Of a stretch of DNA of 64,000 nucleotides, positions 1 through 11,405 are shown one piece after another. The position numbers were made by a program, and so were the translations under genes. The stretch's first letter is position 1, and every line of letters starts with the position of its first letter. The stretch is taken from the NCBI GenBank assembly GCA_023376005.1, contig CM042151.1, forward strand, positions 82,800,478 through 82,864,477. The letters are read 5' to 3'. The notes beneath the pieces are model-generated. The model saw only the letters and a list, made by a program, of their open reading frames with translations. It did not search any database and was not told where the DNA came from. The stretch comes from Doryteuthis pealeii. Lineage: Eukaryota; Mollusca; Cephalopoda; Myopsida; Loliginidae.

Positions 1-384
1 TATTCACTTCAATGTGTATATTCTAAAAGTTTTTATTTGTGAGAATGGTTTAGTTTTAAAGTGGGGGCTCGTTTTACAATTTAGGCATAAATTGGACCCT
101 CCTTTTATGACCGTAATTTTGTTTTTTCGTCGACAATGATTAAAATCTGACGTTTTTATTTTAGAGTACCAAAGCCAAAAGAAAAGAAATAACAACAACA
201 AAGGGTAATTTTCAACTTTTTACTCGTAAATTCCTAAATTAGGCTTGGGCATTATCTGAGCCAAGCCTAATTTTATGGTAGGAATTTACGAGTAAAATGT
301 TGAAGTGTAAAAACGAACCCCCACTTTAAAACTAACCATTCTCACAAAATAAAAACTTTTAGAATATGCACATTGAAGTGAATA
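1..384. mobile_element. Foldback / MITE-like element with nested hairpin
   Basis: The first ~78 bases are the near-perfect reverse complement of 307-384, so the element starts with TATTCACTTCAATG and ends with CATTGAAGTGAATA. Inside lies a second hairpin (213-303) whose stem includes a TTTACTCGTAAATTCCTA-like arm and a 9-base loop near 251. No transposase ORF is present. Long terminal inverted repeats and no coding capacity are typical of non-autonomous DNA transposons or foldback elements. The left end coincides with the window edge, so target-site duplications cannot be tested on that side. A fragment of the inner stem (TTTTATGGTAGGAATTTAC) recurs near 489-508. Confidence 0.75.
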
Positions 385-544
385 TTAAAATAATAAAGAA
401 TATATATTTAGTATTGTAAAATAACGGGTACAAGAAAAAGAAAATATTTATTGCAAAAGCACGGACATAAAATGAGGGTTCAGTTTATTTTATGGTAGGA
501 ATTTACCAGGAACAAGTTATGGGTCTAAGAAATGGGAAATCCTT

Positions 545-812
545 AAGTTCTAGGGCAGTTTTAATTTAATAAGCCAACATTGTGACTGGGATTTTCTGAC
601 GGGAATGCAGTTCCTTAAAGACCTTAAAACACTATAGGGGGCAATGTTAGCTAATGTTTTTTTGTAGACCTATGGCCCCAAATGTACAACACCACAAGTG
701 TGAACAATTGTCAATGAAATTAAGTACATCCCTTTAATTCCCCCTCTGCTAGGGTGTTACATTTGGTCTGCCAGGTCAGAATATTTGAGCAATAATATTT
801 CCGTTGCTTTCC
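545..812 (+). repeat. Dispersed direct repeat, copy 1
   Basis: This segment recurs in the same orientation at 1,831-2,043. Shared landmarks are GGGCAGTTTTAATTTAATAA, CTGGGATTTTCTGAC, CCTTTAATTCCCCCTCT and GGTCAGAATATT. Copy 1 holds about 70 extra bases (around 637-705) missing from copy 2. There is no ORF and no recognised family. Confidence 0.75.
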
Positions 813-1830
813 TTGTTTAAAGTTTTTATTTTTAATCTGTACATTTTACTTTGAGTATTTACATCCAAATTAGTAGTACTAGCAAATATATGCACCCTCC
901 GGGTGCAAGTATTTATGTTTTAATATAATAAAATATCATATTGAATTAGAAAGGCTAATGAAACTGAATAGGAATGTAGATAAAAAGATTTCGAATAGAG
1001 GGGGTATGATTGGAAAATAGAACAACTTTGAAACTAATTCTTCCATCATTTTCCATTACTCCCGTCTTTCATTGGTAAGTTTTCCTAATTTAACTATTTA
1101 GTTAAAATAGGAAGTAAAGAATAATATTACAGTTATTTATTCTTGTTAATGGATTTCTTTTAAGATTTATCCCCGAGATTTTTGCTCATATTCAATAAGA
1201 TAAAACAAAACAATTAGAAATCAATAATACTAAGCATACATTTATTAGAATCAAATTTTAAGATAAATATGCAAATTAGCCTTCCCATTCACACTGTAAA
1301 CCGCTATTGTGTTGTATATATAAATACAATTGCATGTTATCATTATGTGGATATGGTAAACAGTATTAATAATGTAAAACAATTTTATTAATAATTGAGG
1401 TTTAAATAGAAATAAAATCATGGAGAATGTGATGTAAATAACAAAGGGAATTTTGACTTGAGTAGTAATATAGTTTCGGTTACAGACAGAAAAACACACA
1501 ATCTCCATTATAATAAGATATTGAGACGGTGATTTTATTTTCATACCTTTTAACATGGCGATTAACAAGCCATCACTAATGACTTCACCCGCCTCTTTTA
1601 GTGAATTTACAATGTTTCAGTCCTTATTATGTAATCCGTAATAGATTCATAGTCAGTTCTATTCAAAGAACTTAATTCACTATAGAGGCCGACGATTCGA
1701 GGTTTGCCTTTTGACAAGAAATGGGACCTTAAAATCTGTAATGCCTTTCGGCCATCGTCCTTGGCATCCCTCATTACCAATCTTAAAACAGCGGTTCTCA
1801 TATACGTCTATCAAAATTGCTTAAACCTAC
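813..1830. other. AT-rich stretch without recognisable gene
   Basis: I see no supported gene here. A 105-codon open frame on the minus strand (1,251-1,568) has AT-driven composition and no motif. About 45 bases near 1,678-1,722 recur near 3,258-3,302 (both contain CCGACGATTCGAGGTTT), so this is probably part of another dispersed repeat. Confidence 0.5.
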
Positions 1831-2043
1831 AAGTTCTTGGGCAGTTTTAATTTAATAAGCCAACATTGTGACTGGGATTTTCTGACAGAAATTCAGTTCC
1901 TTAAAGACCTTAAAACACTATAGAAACACTTCTTCTTCTATCAATGAAATTATGTACATACCTTTAATTCCCCCTCTTTTAGGGGGTTCCATTCGGCCTG
2001 CAAGGTCAGAATATTCGAGCAACATTATTGTCGTTGCTTTGGC
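1831..2043 (+). repeat. Dispersed direct repeat, copy 2
   Basis: This is the second copy of the 545-812 segment, shorter by one internal deletion and with scattered substitutions. From 2,044 to 2,447 I see only AT-rich sequence with no recognisable feature. Confidence 0.7.
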
Positions 2044-2444
2044 TTGCATTCATTGTAGAACCAACATTATTCAAATAATATAAGCAACCCATTAGTTTTG
2101 GATGAATTCATTTGGAATTTTTCCGTCCGAAATTTATATGGGCACCTATAGCCGTGGCCGCTTGAACTGAAAAAATATTCTGTTTAAAACTGGAGATATA
2201 CAAAGAATCTTTTAAAATGCATTTGGAAATATGTCCCTTATGGTCTTTTAAATATATTCAAGCGTCCCTGCCTTTCTGAACTAAACCATTGGATTTGCTT
2301 CCATCTGCTAATTCGACAAAATGATTTTCTGGCTCGAAATTGAGGTCCAGATTTATAAATTTAGATTTATCCTTAATCACATGTTGGCTAATTATCATTA
2401 TTATAAATAATCATCCTTATTTTATAGGGCGTCATATACCACAG

Positions 2445-2447
<3 letters not shown>

Positions 2448-2507
<60 letters not shown>
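2448..2507. repeat. (TA)n microsatellite
   Basis: An essentially pure run of about 30 TA dinucleotides. It can form a cruciform and its length is likely to vary between individuals or assemblies. Confidence 0.95.
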
Positions 2508-2512
<5 letters not shown>

Positions 2513-2827
2513 GTCTTAATTTTTTACAAAAACCCTTATTTTTATTTTTACAGTTATAGGATTTATCACCTTTTTTTATTGCAAATATGATATTTGTTCT
2601 CCTTGGCGAGGAAGGTTTGTATTGTTTGCCATTATTATTATTACAAACAAAATAAAAAACGCACTCCAGGCGATGTAAAAATTGATTTTTGAAACATATT
2701 GCCTGAGGGGTGGGAGTTAAAAGTCCAATGTCAGCGAGTTTGTACTCTAAGTAAAATCATCAAATTCATTAAAGGATTAAAAATAAAACAATTTGAAATG
2801 TAAACTTTAAATATATATTAAAATAAG

Positions 2828-3075
2828 GGGCCGGATTAGCTCAGTCGGCAGAGAGTTCGGCTAGAAACCACAAGGTTCCTAGTTCGATACTGGTCCTCGC
2901 CAACTCAGCGTATGAGTAGCACAGGGATCTGTGCGGTAAAGTAAGGAGCTGATGGTAGGTGTGGCGCTCCACCTCAGACGCCAAAAACAATCTCCTTGGT
3001 CTAGCGCTATTGAAAAGGGAATAGACTCCCTCGCTGACTGGCTGATACCGACTTTAGGCCGCCCCGACGACTTTT
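2828..3075 (+). mobile_element. tRNA-derived SINE (Lys-like head)
   Basis: The 5' head reads GCCGGATTAGCTCAGTCGG, a good RNA polymerase III A box, followed about 45 bases later by a B box in GGTTCCTAGTTCGATACTGG. Spacing and sequence resemble an animal tRNA-Lys, but the anticodon stem does not fold cleanly, so it is not a functional tRNA gene. A non-tRNA body of about 170 bases follows (with CAATCTCCTTGGTCTAGCG and CTGGCTGATACCGACTT) and ends in a T- and AT-rich tail. Two more copies with the same body lie at 38,139-38,385 and 56,369-56,606, which defines this as a SINE family. Confidence 0.85.
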
Positions 3076-3439
3076 TATATATAGATATATAATACCAGTC
3101 ATGTATTTTTTAAAACTTGTTTTAAAAACAGTTAGGACTTTCTAATGTTGCATGTTCAAATTTTAAGTGTATTCATTCTATATTATGACGATTTTGGGTA
3201 ATGTGACGTAAGCAGTGACGTAATTTTTGTTAGACAAAAACCGGAAATTACCTTATTCACTATACAATCCGACGATTCGAGGTTTTCCTTTTGACAAGAA
3301 ATATATATATATATATGCTCCCCATCCCTCTGGGGTTGAGCACTTTGGAGGGGATTTCGCTGATTTCCGACAACTAAAGCATAAACGCAAAGCTCTCCTA
3401 TAAAATGGATGGAGCACTCTATGGTGGCCTTTACATACT

Positions 3440-3545
3440 CGAGTGTAACGGTTAACATGCTTGGAAATGGACATGGCGAACCGGGTTTAAATCCTGGACA
3501 AGGTTTTTGCATATTGCGATAATATTACCCTGAGAAATATAGCCA
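3440..3545 (+). mobile_element. tRNA-derived SINE head, second family
   Basis: An A-box-like GAGTGTAACGGTTAACATGC is followed by GGAAATGGACATGGCG and a B box GGGTTTAAATCCTGG. The same order, including the unusual GGAAATGGAC spacer, occurs on the minus strand at 6,750-6,927. The two downstream parts are also alignable (TTGCATATTGCG versus TTGCATTTCACTTTGCG). This family differs from the SINE at 2,828. The copy is degenerate. Confidence 0.6.
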
Positions 3546-3599
3546 AGTATACTTCCTCCACTAATGGTCAAATGGTTGGAAAGGCTGTGCACTTTTGAC

Positions 3600-4052
3600 T
3601 TTGGAGGAGGTGGGTGACATTTTTTTGGGGGGTGATTTGATATGTAATTGTCCATATGCAATTACACAGAGACCACAGTACAACAGGGAACATGAACCTC
3701 CACCAGTGACATCAAATGGGAAGGTGACCGTATTCTCTGATAAAGTTATACAGACAAGAAGATATAAAAGACAAGGCCATTAAACTAGATATTGTAATCT
3801 GGAATAAACATGAAAAAACTGTCCTTATCATTGATGTAGCTCTCCCAAATGATTATGGCCTCAATAGAACTGAACGTGAAATAATTACAAAATATCGAGA
3901 CCTCAAGAATAACCTAAAAACAATTGTTCATTGAAAGAATTCAATATCATACCAGTTGTGATAGTGGCAACTGGATTGGTAAAGTAAAACTTTAAAAAAA
4001 TACCGTGACACAATACCTGGTGATATATCACAAGCAAGCGTACGGTAGCAAC
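3600..4052 (+). pseudogene. C-terminal remnant of R2-like non-LTR retrotransposon polyprotein
   Basis: Translating across frameshifts gives HEPPPVTSNGKVTVF at about 3,691-3,735, then DIVIWNKHEKTVLIIDVALP and RTEREIITKYRDLKNNLK at about 3,788-3,925. IIPVVIVATGLVK and KYRDTIPGDIS follow near 3,945-4,035. This order matches the region around and after the restriction-like endonuclease domain in R2/NeSL-type elements. There, PDIV...IDVA(V/I)P is the acidic catalytic motif and the following (K/R)YxDL helix is conserved. That assignment rests on family knowledge; the peptide pieces are seen directly. At least three frame breaks and a stop near 3,934 show it is dead. No reverse transcriptase domain is visible upstream, so this is a 5'-truncated insertion. 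Confidence 0.8.
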
Positions 4053-4639
4053 AACAAAAAAACAAACGGGTGAAATTTATATTAATTTCGTTTATCTAAA
4101 AATAAATAGGGATAACATGTTATACAATAACATATCTGTGCACTTTCTTGTCAGAAAATGACTGTAAATGAAATTTCAATTAATCATATAAGAATTAAAG
4201 GTGATTTTAACTTCAGTAACTAATACCACTTCTCATAATGCGTTAGGAGGACTCAGAAAAGCCACCAAATTCAGGTGAATTTACAAATTTATATACAACA
4301 TATTCCAACAAAGGGATAACAATTACAGACTTTATTATCCGTGCAACATTCCATATACATTATACAAAACATGCTAGAACGAAAGTCCGAAGGGAAAAAG
4401 ATTTAAACGAATCGATGAAAGTTCTAAATGAGAAGACTGTCATTTACCTTATAGCAGAGGCAGACATGGGAGTGTATAAGGGCACGAATGTTACGCGGCT
4501 ATTCAAGGCTGGTGAGCCAAAAACCTCTATGAAGACATAGTATACAAAAAGCACCATGTAAAGACATACGTATAAACCTATAGTTAGCGGGTTAGACCCC
4601 CACACACAAGCGCGCGCGCAAGTCCAAAAGGACGGAGCC
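4053..4639. other. Non-coding stretch, nothing recognised
   Basis: AT-rich sequence with no supported ORF. Around 4,575-4,625 it becomes locally GC-richer, with a CACACACAAGCGCGCGCGC-like purine/pyrimidine alternation that could adopt Z-DNA. This precedes the start of repeated block X. Confidence 0.4.
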
Positions 4640-6017
4640 ACAACTTGTCTAGTGCATATCTGGAGATCCAGATGAAAGAGTCAGTTTTTCGGGGTCTGTC
4701 TTTAAATAGCCAGGCTGCAAGTCCCCCTAGTGGCAAACCCTGACAGTAAGGGAAGATTGCATTTTGCCAATCTCTACCCCAATAAAACAAGGGGAGTTAA
4801 TCCCCACAATTAGAATAATTTTGAGATAATAAATTTTAGGATTTCATGGCACAGGAGTCTACATACTTTTTTGAATACCTCCCTTTTTACCCTTGATAGC
4901 TAACTTTTTTTTCAAATACACACCCCTCTTTTACCCTTGATAACTGAAAAATGAATTTTCAACGTTTGATTTTGACTCATTTAAAATAAGAAAGGTCAAA
5001 GTGTTAAAAAAAAATTAAATTTAAAAGAAAAAATATTTTATTTCTTAAAGGTACTTGGAAATCTGGACTTTAATAAAATTCAATTTCCAGTCAAATTGTT
5101 TAAAATTCTGATATCGTAAATTTTGAAAAATCTACAAAAGTAAATATTTTACCTGCCCGAGAAAAGATTACAATTAATACATCTTGAAATCATTCTTCTA
5201 CATTAAGAGAATTAAATGATGATTGCTTTCATTAATTTCTTTATTAACTCCTAAAAGCAACTGAATAAATATCTAACAAAAAATTACAAAAGTAAATATT
5301 TTAGATAAAAGATTTCTACCAATACGTTTTTAGATTCTTCTAAAAGCCGCTGAATAAATATCTAAAAAAACAGAATGGATAGTTCTATATCGTGCAATGT
5401 GTCTTCAAGAAGAATCAGTTGTATAATCTATTGTTGTTTCTAAGAAATTGACATTTTTGTCTCATCACCAAATAAATAAAAATAAAAAGGATAGAAAAAT
5501 ATATGTAAAAGGGGTGGGAAAAGGGCAAAGAAAGGAAAAGAAAATTATCGACAGTTCAAAAAATAAAACGTACAAGTGATACTGTCAATTTTAATTATAA
5601 CCATGTGTTGACTGAAAGCAAGAGAAGGCAAGATGAAAGACTCACCCCCTTCCTCAACTCAAATGAAGGAGTTATCGCTAATGTGTTGATCGACTGTTTT
5701 TAAAATACATATTGCTCTAATGAAAATAATCGACCGTTTTCGCCCATGAAAGTTTGGAAAAAAACTTCTTTTTTTTTTTAAAACCCGCCCGAGAAAAGAT
5801 TACTATCAATACGCCTTTAAATCTTTCTAAAACCCACAGAATAAATATCTAAAAATAAAAAAAATAAATAATCAATTATACAATTTATAGTTGTTTCTAA
5901 GAAATTAACACTTTTGTCTCATCACCAAACAAATAAAAATTAAGAATATCGGAAAAATATATGTGAAAAGAGGTGGGGGGAAAGAGCAAAGATTGAAAGG
6001 AGAAACAAAAAGAGAGC

Positions 6018-6620
6018 AATAAACAGAAAGAAAAATGAAAAGTGAGGACCAACAAAGTGATGAAAAAAGAATAAAAAGATTTCTAAAAAGAAATAAAAGA
6101 GAAAGTGGATGGGAGGAGGAACGAGCGCAAATGAGAGAAAGGAAAAAGAGAGTAAAGAAAGGAAGAAGGAAAAAGAGAGTCAATGGAGGAGGAAGAGAAA
6201 AAGAGCAAATAAAGAAGAGAGGGAAATATATTGAATATACAAAATATATGATGGTAAAACAGAGAAAGTTAACCGAGACCGGATACGCATTTATCGGAAT
6301 AGTAACATCTTCGATCTCAAACAATAAACAGAAAGAAAGTAAAATGAAAAGTGAGGACCAACAAAGTGATGAAAAAAGAATAAAAAGATTTCTAAAAAGA
6401 AATAAAAGAGAAAGTGGATGGGAGGGGGGAAACGAGAGTAAATAAGAGAAGGGAAAAAGAGAGTAAATAAAGGAAAAGAGAACCAACAGAGGAGAAAGAG
6501 AGCAAATAAAGAAGAGGGGGGGAATATATTGAATATACAAAATATATGGCGGTAAACCAGAGAAAGTTAACCGAGACCGGATACGCATTTATCGGAATAG
6601 TAACATCTCCGGTCACAAAT
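6018..6620 (+). repeat. Purine-rich ~300-bp tandem duplication
   Basis: Two successive units begin with AAACAGAAAGAAA and an ATG at 6,035 and 6,344. Both contain GTGAGGACCAACAAAGTGA and CCGAGACCGGATACGCA. The plus strand is very rich in G and A. Open frames on both strands (Lys/Arg/Glu-rich on plus, Phe/Leu/Ser-rich on minus) are by-products of this composition, not genes. The related pyrimidine-rich plus-strand tracts at 38,460-38,695 and 56,680-56,925 are the same module in inverted blocks. Confidence 0.85.
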
Positions 6621-6749
6621 TCTTGGATTATGTGGTCGTTGTTATCACTTTCCGTATATATATTTACCAACCCCTCCGCACGAGCTGGATATGACACAAG
6701 GTCAATTTCTTAAGCGGAGTTCAGCAGGTTTGAATTCAGAGTTTTCCTT

Positions 6750-6927
6750 CTCCTAGACCGATTAAAGAGCCCAGTCTGCCCTACTATTTACCCATAGCTG
6801 GAGGGAGAGTAGGATTCATACCTTTCCCAAGGTATTAGCGCAAAGTGAAATGCAACGTCCAGGATTTGAACTCGGGGCGACGAGTCCATTTCCCATGACT
6901 TTAACCATTACACCACGCGCTTCCTAT
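6750..6927 (-). mobile_element. tRNA-derived SINE (minus strand)
   Basis: Read on the minus strand, GCGTGGTGTAATGGTTA (A box) is followed by GGAAATGGACTCGTCG and GAGTTCAAATCCTGG (B box). A body reaches leftwards to about 6,750. It shares its spacer and B-box context with the element at 3,440. The GTGTAATGGTTA A box is the Glu/Asp/Gly-like type. Confidence 0.75.
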
Positions 6928-7205
6928 ACTTCCACCACTTTCCGTATAGGTTTGGTCAGTTTGCAAAAAAAGAAAAGAAAATTAGTCTTGTCCAGTTAGC
7001 CAGAGAGAACATTAATCATTTTAACTTGTATAAGTTTCCTTTGTCTTGCTGTAATAATCTCTAAAAAAAAAAAAAAAAAGAATTTACAGATATATGTGAG
7101 GACTACTAAGAATTATCTTCTATATTGGTTAATGATGCTCTCAGATATTGGTTACAATATGAATTTGATAAAATATGCAAAAGGCTTTACTAAGCATTAG
7201 ATTGA

Positions 7206-7454
7206 ATGACTAAATCAAGATACAATAGTTCCATTCTTATCAGGCAAGATTCACACAATATGAAAATTTCAGCTAATTCTTCTCTACTTCATAATTATCA
7301 TATTAACACGTGTTATAATTTTTTACATGACCCACAAAGTGTCAGACAAAAGGAAATCAAGTTCAAGGCTGTTCATATAGTCTCTGAAATGGCACACAAG
7401 TCTACTAGAGAGAGAATAAATACTTATGCTAAGAAATATTGGTTGAAATGTTAG
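7206..7454 (+). other. Short open frame in block X, doubtful
   Basis: An 82-codon frame starts at ATG 7,206. Its last part, SEMAHKSTRERINTYAKK, is also encoded with small changes on the minus strand near 55,985-56,060 in block X3. Conservation of the frame across inverted copies hints at past coding by the repeat, but R1 has lost most of it (near 37,820-37,870). I recognise no domain and no start-site context. It is most likely repeat sequence by chance open. Confidence 0.2.
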
Positions 7455-10019
7455 AACTTGGTTGGTCAAAGAATCTTTTTTACTCGGAAGTTTGGACTCT
7501 CACGTTGAATGCAATCTATTTTGTAGAGGAGAGTCAATTTTAGTTTTCAGTGTGTTACTCGCAGTTAGTCTGATAAAGTCGGAGAACTACTGTCGTCTTT
7601 TCATGTTTGGGGGTCTGCTTGACTGTTGAAACCTTAAGTGTCACACCCACAACATTTGTCAGAAATAATCTGTAACAACAGTTATAAATACAGGGGGTCA
7701 TGTGAATTTTTCTTGATTAGGTTTCTTTTCCGTTATGGAACCTGACTGTAGCTTCTGAAATTTCGACCAACACCGACAACCATCATCCTTTCAACAGATT
7801 AAGTAGGGAAGCCAGTCTACCAGCAAAAAAGATTACTGAAACGAAGAAAACATTTATCATTTTAGATGATTGTTAAGTAAAATATTACATGATTTTATTA
7901 AATTAGAATTTACAAAATTCTAAGTTTAAAATATATATTTCTCCAGAAAGCCATTATAGATTTTAAGGATTCCATTTTATGTGGATATTTAGTGCAGAAT
8001 TCAGAAAGTGAAAACAAAATATTTTTGATAGTTTTCATGAATTATCTCCCCTGATTGTAGCACTATAAAAACGCCTTCCAATGATCACTGAATAACAATT
8101 TTAGATTTTTATTCAACCAAGAGACAATATTTTCCCCTGTTTCTGATATAATGTTGCTCTGAAGATAAATCAGAGGAAAGAAAACGAAAAGAAGTAAGTA
8201 TAATGTCTACTTCACATTCTTCCTTTTATTTTACAAATACAAATTGATATTTAACAAAAGTCTTTAACAAAGTCAGATGGATAAGACTTTATATTATTGT
8301 TCAAATCTTTGCGCGTTTTGTTAAAAGCAAAATTAGTAAATATTCCTATAGTTTTCTTATTTTTACACCAAATAAAATAACTTGTGAAATTTTCAGGTCA
8401 TATTCTTTAATAAAATAATTTATTTTTGCAAGGGGAATCTTTGAAAAAACCATTTAAAATTTATTTGAAGTTCATTTTTCCCCTCCCCAACCTTCATTTA
8501 TTTTTTTATAATTGTTAAAAGTAGGTTGAACATAAATGATTATTGTCAATTTTGTGAAAAGATATGGACAATTTTGATCGTTTACAAGATAACAACAAAG
8601 TTAAATTTGTTGTTTCAAATGTATAAATTCCAAAACAAATTCCCCCGTTTTATTTTTTTTTTTTAAATATAAAGATTCATTTTGAAAATATCAAAATCCA
8701 TTTCCACAAAAAATGAAATCCACTGTTTTCAAATGTCGTTTCTTTCAAAAATAATAACATCCTTTTCTAAAAATATAACATCCAATTTTAAATTAGTTGT
8801 ATTTTAGAAATGGATCTTAATTTGGTTGGAATGCTATATGATAACGTTGCGATACACTACGCCATATAGTTGAAGAATTTATCAAAACTAACGTACATTT
8901 CGCGAAACAATTTCTTTTTAGTAAAATGAAAATACCGTACAAATCGTTCTTGATGGTTTTAGGTGAATTAATGAGGAAGATTTGAAAGGATTCTATTCAA
9001 ACATTTGTAGAATCTGCTTAAATGCTTTGATGCTTCACGATTTTTACTAAAATTTTATTTGAAATACCAGTGAGTACATTCTGAACATTATGCCCTCCCC
9101 CATTGGAGATTATATCCTCCCCCATTGGTAATACCCAAGCAACGCATTACGAAATTATTTTGTCATCTATTGAATTTAAACAGTATCTGGAATTCAGTAA
9201 ATATTATAAAAGAGGATTTAATCTTACAATCATTTTTAGAATTAGTCGACTTTTGACGAAACAGCGACGTATAAGGAAAAGCACTTGAAATTTCTGCATA
9301 CAAAAATTTAAATTATCGTTCAAATCTTTGCGCATTTAGTTAAAATCCAAATTGGAGAATATTCCTATATATTTTTTTTACACCATACAAAATTATTAAT
9401 TTTTGCAAAAGGTATTTTTAAGAAAACTTTCGAAGAATATAATTGAAAGTCATTATTCCCCCCCCCACCTTCATTTTGTGATATTTTCTGCACATTTCAT
9501 TGATAGAAGAATTTATATATTTTATATTCTAGAAATGTTTTTGAAGGTCATTACCCCTCTCCCTATACATTTTTTTTTAATTTAATTTTCAAAAGTTCAG
9601 TAGACTGAACATAAATAATTCTAGTCAGTTTAAGAAAATTGTTCGGAAAATTCAAATGATATATGGCTAAAAGATATATGGGAAGACTTTAGAATTAATC
9701 AATTTTGGGGTTATTTTTAATTAAATCTTGTCCTTTTAAATTAAGGGGGAGCCGTGTCTACAAATTTGGCAAGTGCAGGAAATTAAAAACTTGTTTAGTT
9801 CAGTTAGAAGTTGGTCTATTTGATTTTAAAATAATTCTTATACAGACAAATAATAAAGAAAAGTTGTATTAAAACATAGCGCTACACGATACATTTTACT
9901 TGCCGAAAAATCGTCCTATGAAAAGTGAAATGAAACACAATTATTATTCTGCAAAAGTTTCTACGTTTTATTTTAATGAAATATACTGTCAACGAATTTA
10001 AGTTGAAACAGAATTACTG

Positions 10020-10586
10020 TTAAAGATCTATTTTTAAATATTTCCTGTTCTTCACTCTCAAAATCATCTCTTGTTTGTCGGTTTGCCTCTGCAAATATTT
10101 TTTTATTTGGATATCATTTCTTCGAATATTTGCAGAAGTTTAAGATATCTGAAATTAACTTGTCTTTTTATCTTTTATAATTTTCTATTCATTTATTTTT
10201 TTTTTAATGTTTCGCTGATATCATCAATTTATACTTTTTATACAATTCTTTGATTTTAGAGGAAATTCATATTATAGTGAATTTTTTCATTAATTATAAA
10301 TTTAAAATTTTATGAGCACCCATTTATACTTTTCCTACTATTTTTTTCATTGATTTACATTTCAAATTTTAAAAGGGCGATGAGTTTGTTTTTTTTTTTA
10401 TAAAAGTAAATAATGTTTTTGGCTTCTTAGTTTGCATAAGACATACATTTCAGCCAATCACAAATTTCATAAATGTAATCATCATATAAAATAAGAAGAA
10501 GGGTAGTGTTAACATAAAAACTTTTTCTAAACTTTTGAATGGAAAATTCATACGAGAAACGTTATCTTCTTTTATATGAGTAATAA
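10020..10586 (+). repeat. Repeat family D, copy in A1
   Basis: This shares an extended but diverged pattern with 63,215-63,800 (same strand), 50,170-50,880 (opposite strand) and 21,585-22,115 (A2). Common landmarks are ATCTCTTGTTTGT, ATCAATTTATACTTTTTATA, TTTTTGGCTTCTTAG-type sequence and GAATGGAAAATTCATACGAGAAA. The family is AT-rich with no coding signal and I cannot classify it. Confidence 0.6.
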
Positions 10587-11078
10587 AAACAGCTGACTTC
10601 TGATTTAGGTCGGAAAATTAAAACAGAAAGTTTTTGGTGGCCCCAATGACAGTTTAACTACAGTCTATGAATTAACATTTTGCGAATTCGGTTACGGTTT
10701 TAGGGGATTAAGGTTGTTTTTAATTACGTATGGCTTAAAAAACAACAAAAAACCCAAATTACTATACATTTAATGTTGAAAAATATTTTTAAATCTAAGT
10801 TTAATTGAAATTATACATTGCAATACTAACACAAATAACTGTCTCAATAATAGATTCAATGATTAATTTCAACGGTTAATTAAATGTATAGTAATTTGGG
10901 GTTTTTTTGTTTATTTTTTTAAGCAATACGTGATTAAAAACAACCTTAATCCCCTTAAGTCGTAACCCAATTTGCAAAATGTTAATTCATAGATTGTAGT
11001 TAAACTGTCACTGGGGACCACCAAAAAGATTTCCGTTTTAATTTTCCGACCTAAATCAGAAGTCAGCCGTCTGTTTTG
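10587..11078. mobile_element. MITE-like element with ~190-bp terminal inverted repeats
   Basis: The left end (GACTTCTGATTTAGGTCGG at 10,594) is the exact reverse complement of CCGACCTAAATCAGAAGTC at 11,046. Complementarity runs inward for about 190 bases, through TTTGGTGGCCCC / GGGGACCACCAAA and GTATAGTAATTTGGG-type arms, to a loop of about 100 bases near 10,775-10,880. It has no transposase ORF. A second copy is at 22,118-22,594. The arms differ slightly, so the element is not brand new. Confidence 0.8.
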
Positions 11079-11099
11079 GAATATATTGTATCAATTATA

Positions 11100-11405
11100 G
11101 TGGGACGGATAACAGAAAAATCTTTCTAAGGATGATACAAAATTCAAATTTGGTACAAGTGTCCTCCAAGTTATATTAATCAAATCTGCTCGATTGGCCA
11201 ATTGAAAATCTAAAATGGCGGTAATTTTTCAAGATGGCCGCCAAAATAATTATGGGGGTGAATAACAGAAAAATCGTGCAAATGATGATACAAGCATCAA
11301 ATTTAGCACAAGTATTCTCCAACGTATACTAATCCAATCTGTCCAATTGAAAATCCAAGATGGCGGCAATTTTTCAAGATGGCCGCCAAAATAACCACTG
11401 GGCAA
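11100..11405 (+). repeat. ~150-bp tandem repeat rich in ATGGCGGC / ATGGCCGC motifs
   Basis: Two units (about 11,100-11,260 and 11,261-11,405) share AATAACAGAAAAATC, CAAATTTGGTACAAG-type sequence, CCAATTGAAAATC, and a pair of motifs: AAAATGGCGGT or AAGATGGCGGC followed by AAGATGGCCGCCAAAAT. AAGATGGCGGC is the consensus bound by the zinc-finger factor YY1 in animals (family knowledge). Whether it is bound here is unknown. The same pair is in A2 near 22,620-22,915 with deletions. Confidence 0.75.

Larger units (their letters stand above)
4640..9140 (+). repeat. Block X1, repeated inverted at two other places
   Basis: This block is present as reverse complements at about 36,440-40,258 (X2) and 54,330-58,356 (X3). 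Anchors are GTCTTTAAATAGCCAGGCT (near 4,698 and inverted near 40,180), the CGACCGTTTTCG segment (near 5,732 and inverted near 39,400), the CCGAGACCGGATACGCA segment (6,273), and the AAGTAGGGAAGCCAGTC segment (7,801). The last part (7,780-9,140) also matches the left palindrome arm at 31,430-32,600. X1 and X2/X3 are clearly diverged, so they are old relatives. No gene is preserved. The function is unknown; a large non-autonomous transposon or segmental duplication is possible. Confidence 0.75.

Noticed and set aside
2828..2902. Functional tRNA-Lys gene
   Set aside because: A and B boxes are good, but the acceptor and anticodon stems do not pair, and the same non-tRNA body follows each of three copies, so it is a SINE.
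5905..6697. Long minus-strand Phe/Ser/Leu-rich frame (227 codons) and plus-strand Lys/Arg/Glu-rich frame
   Set aside because: Both come from a purine-rich tandem duplication; repeated segments and biased composition keep stops away. No domain is seen.
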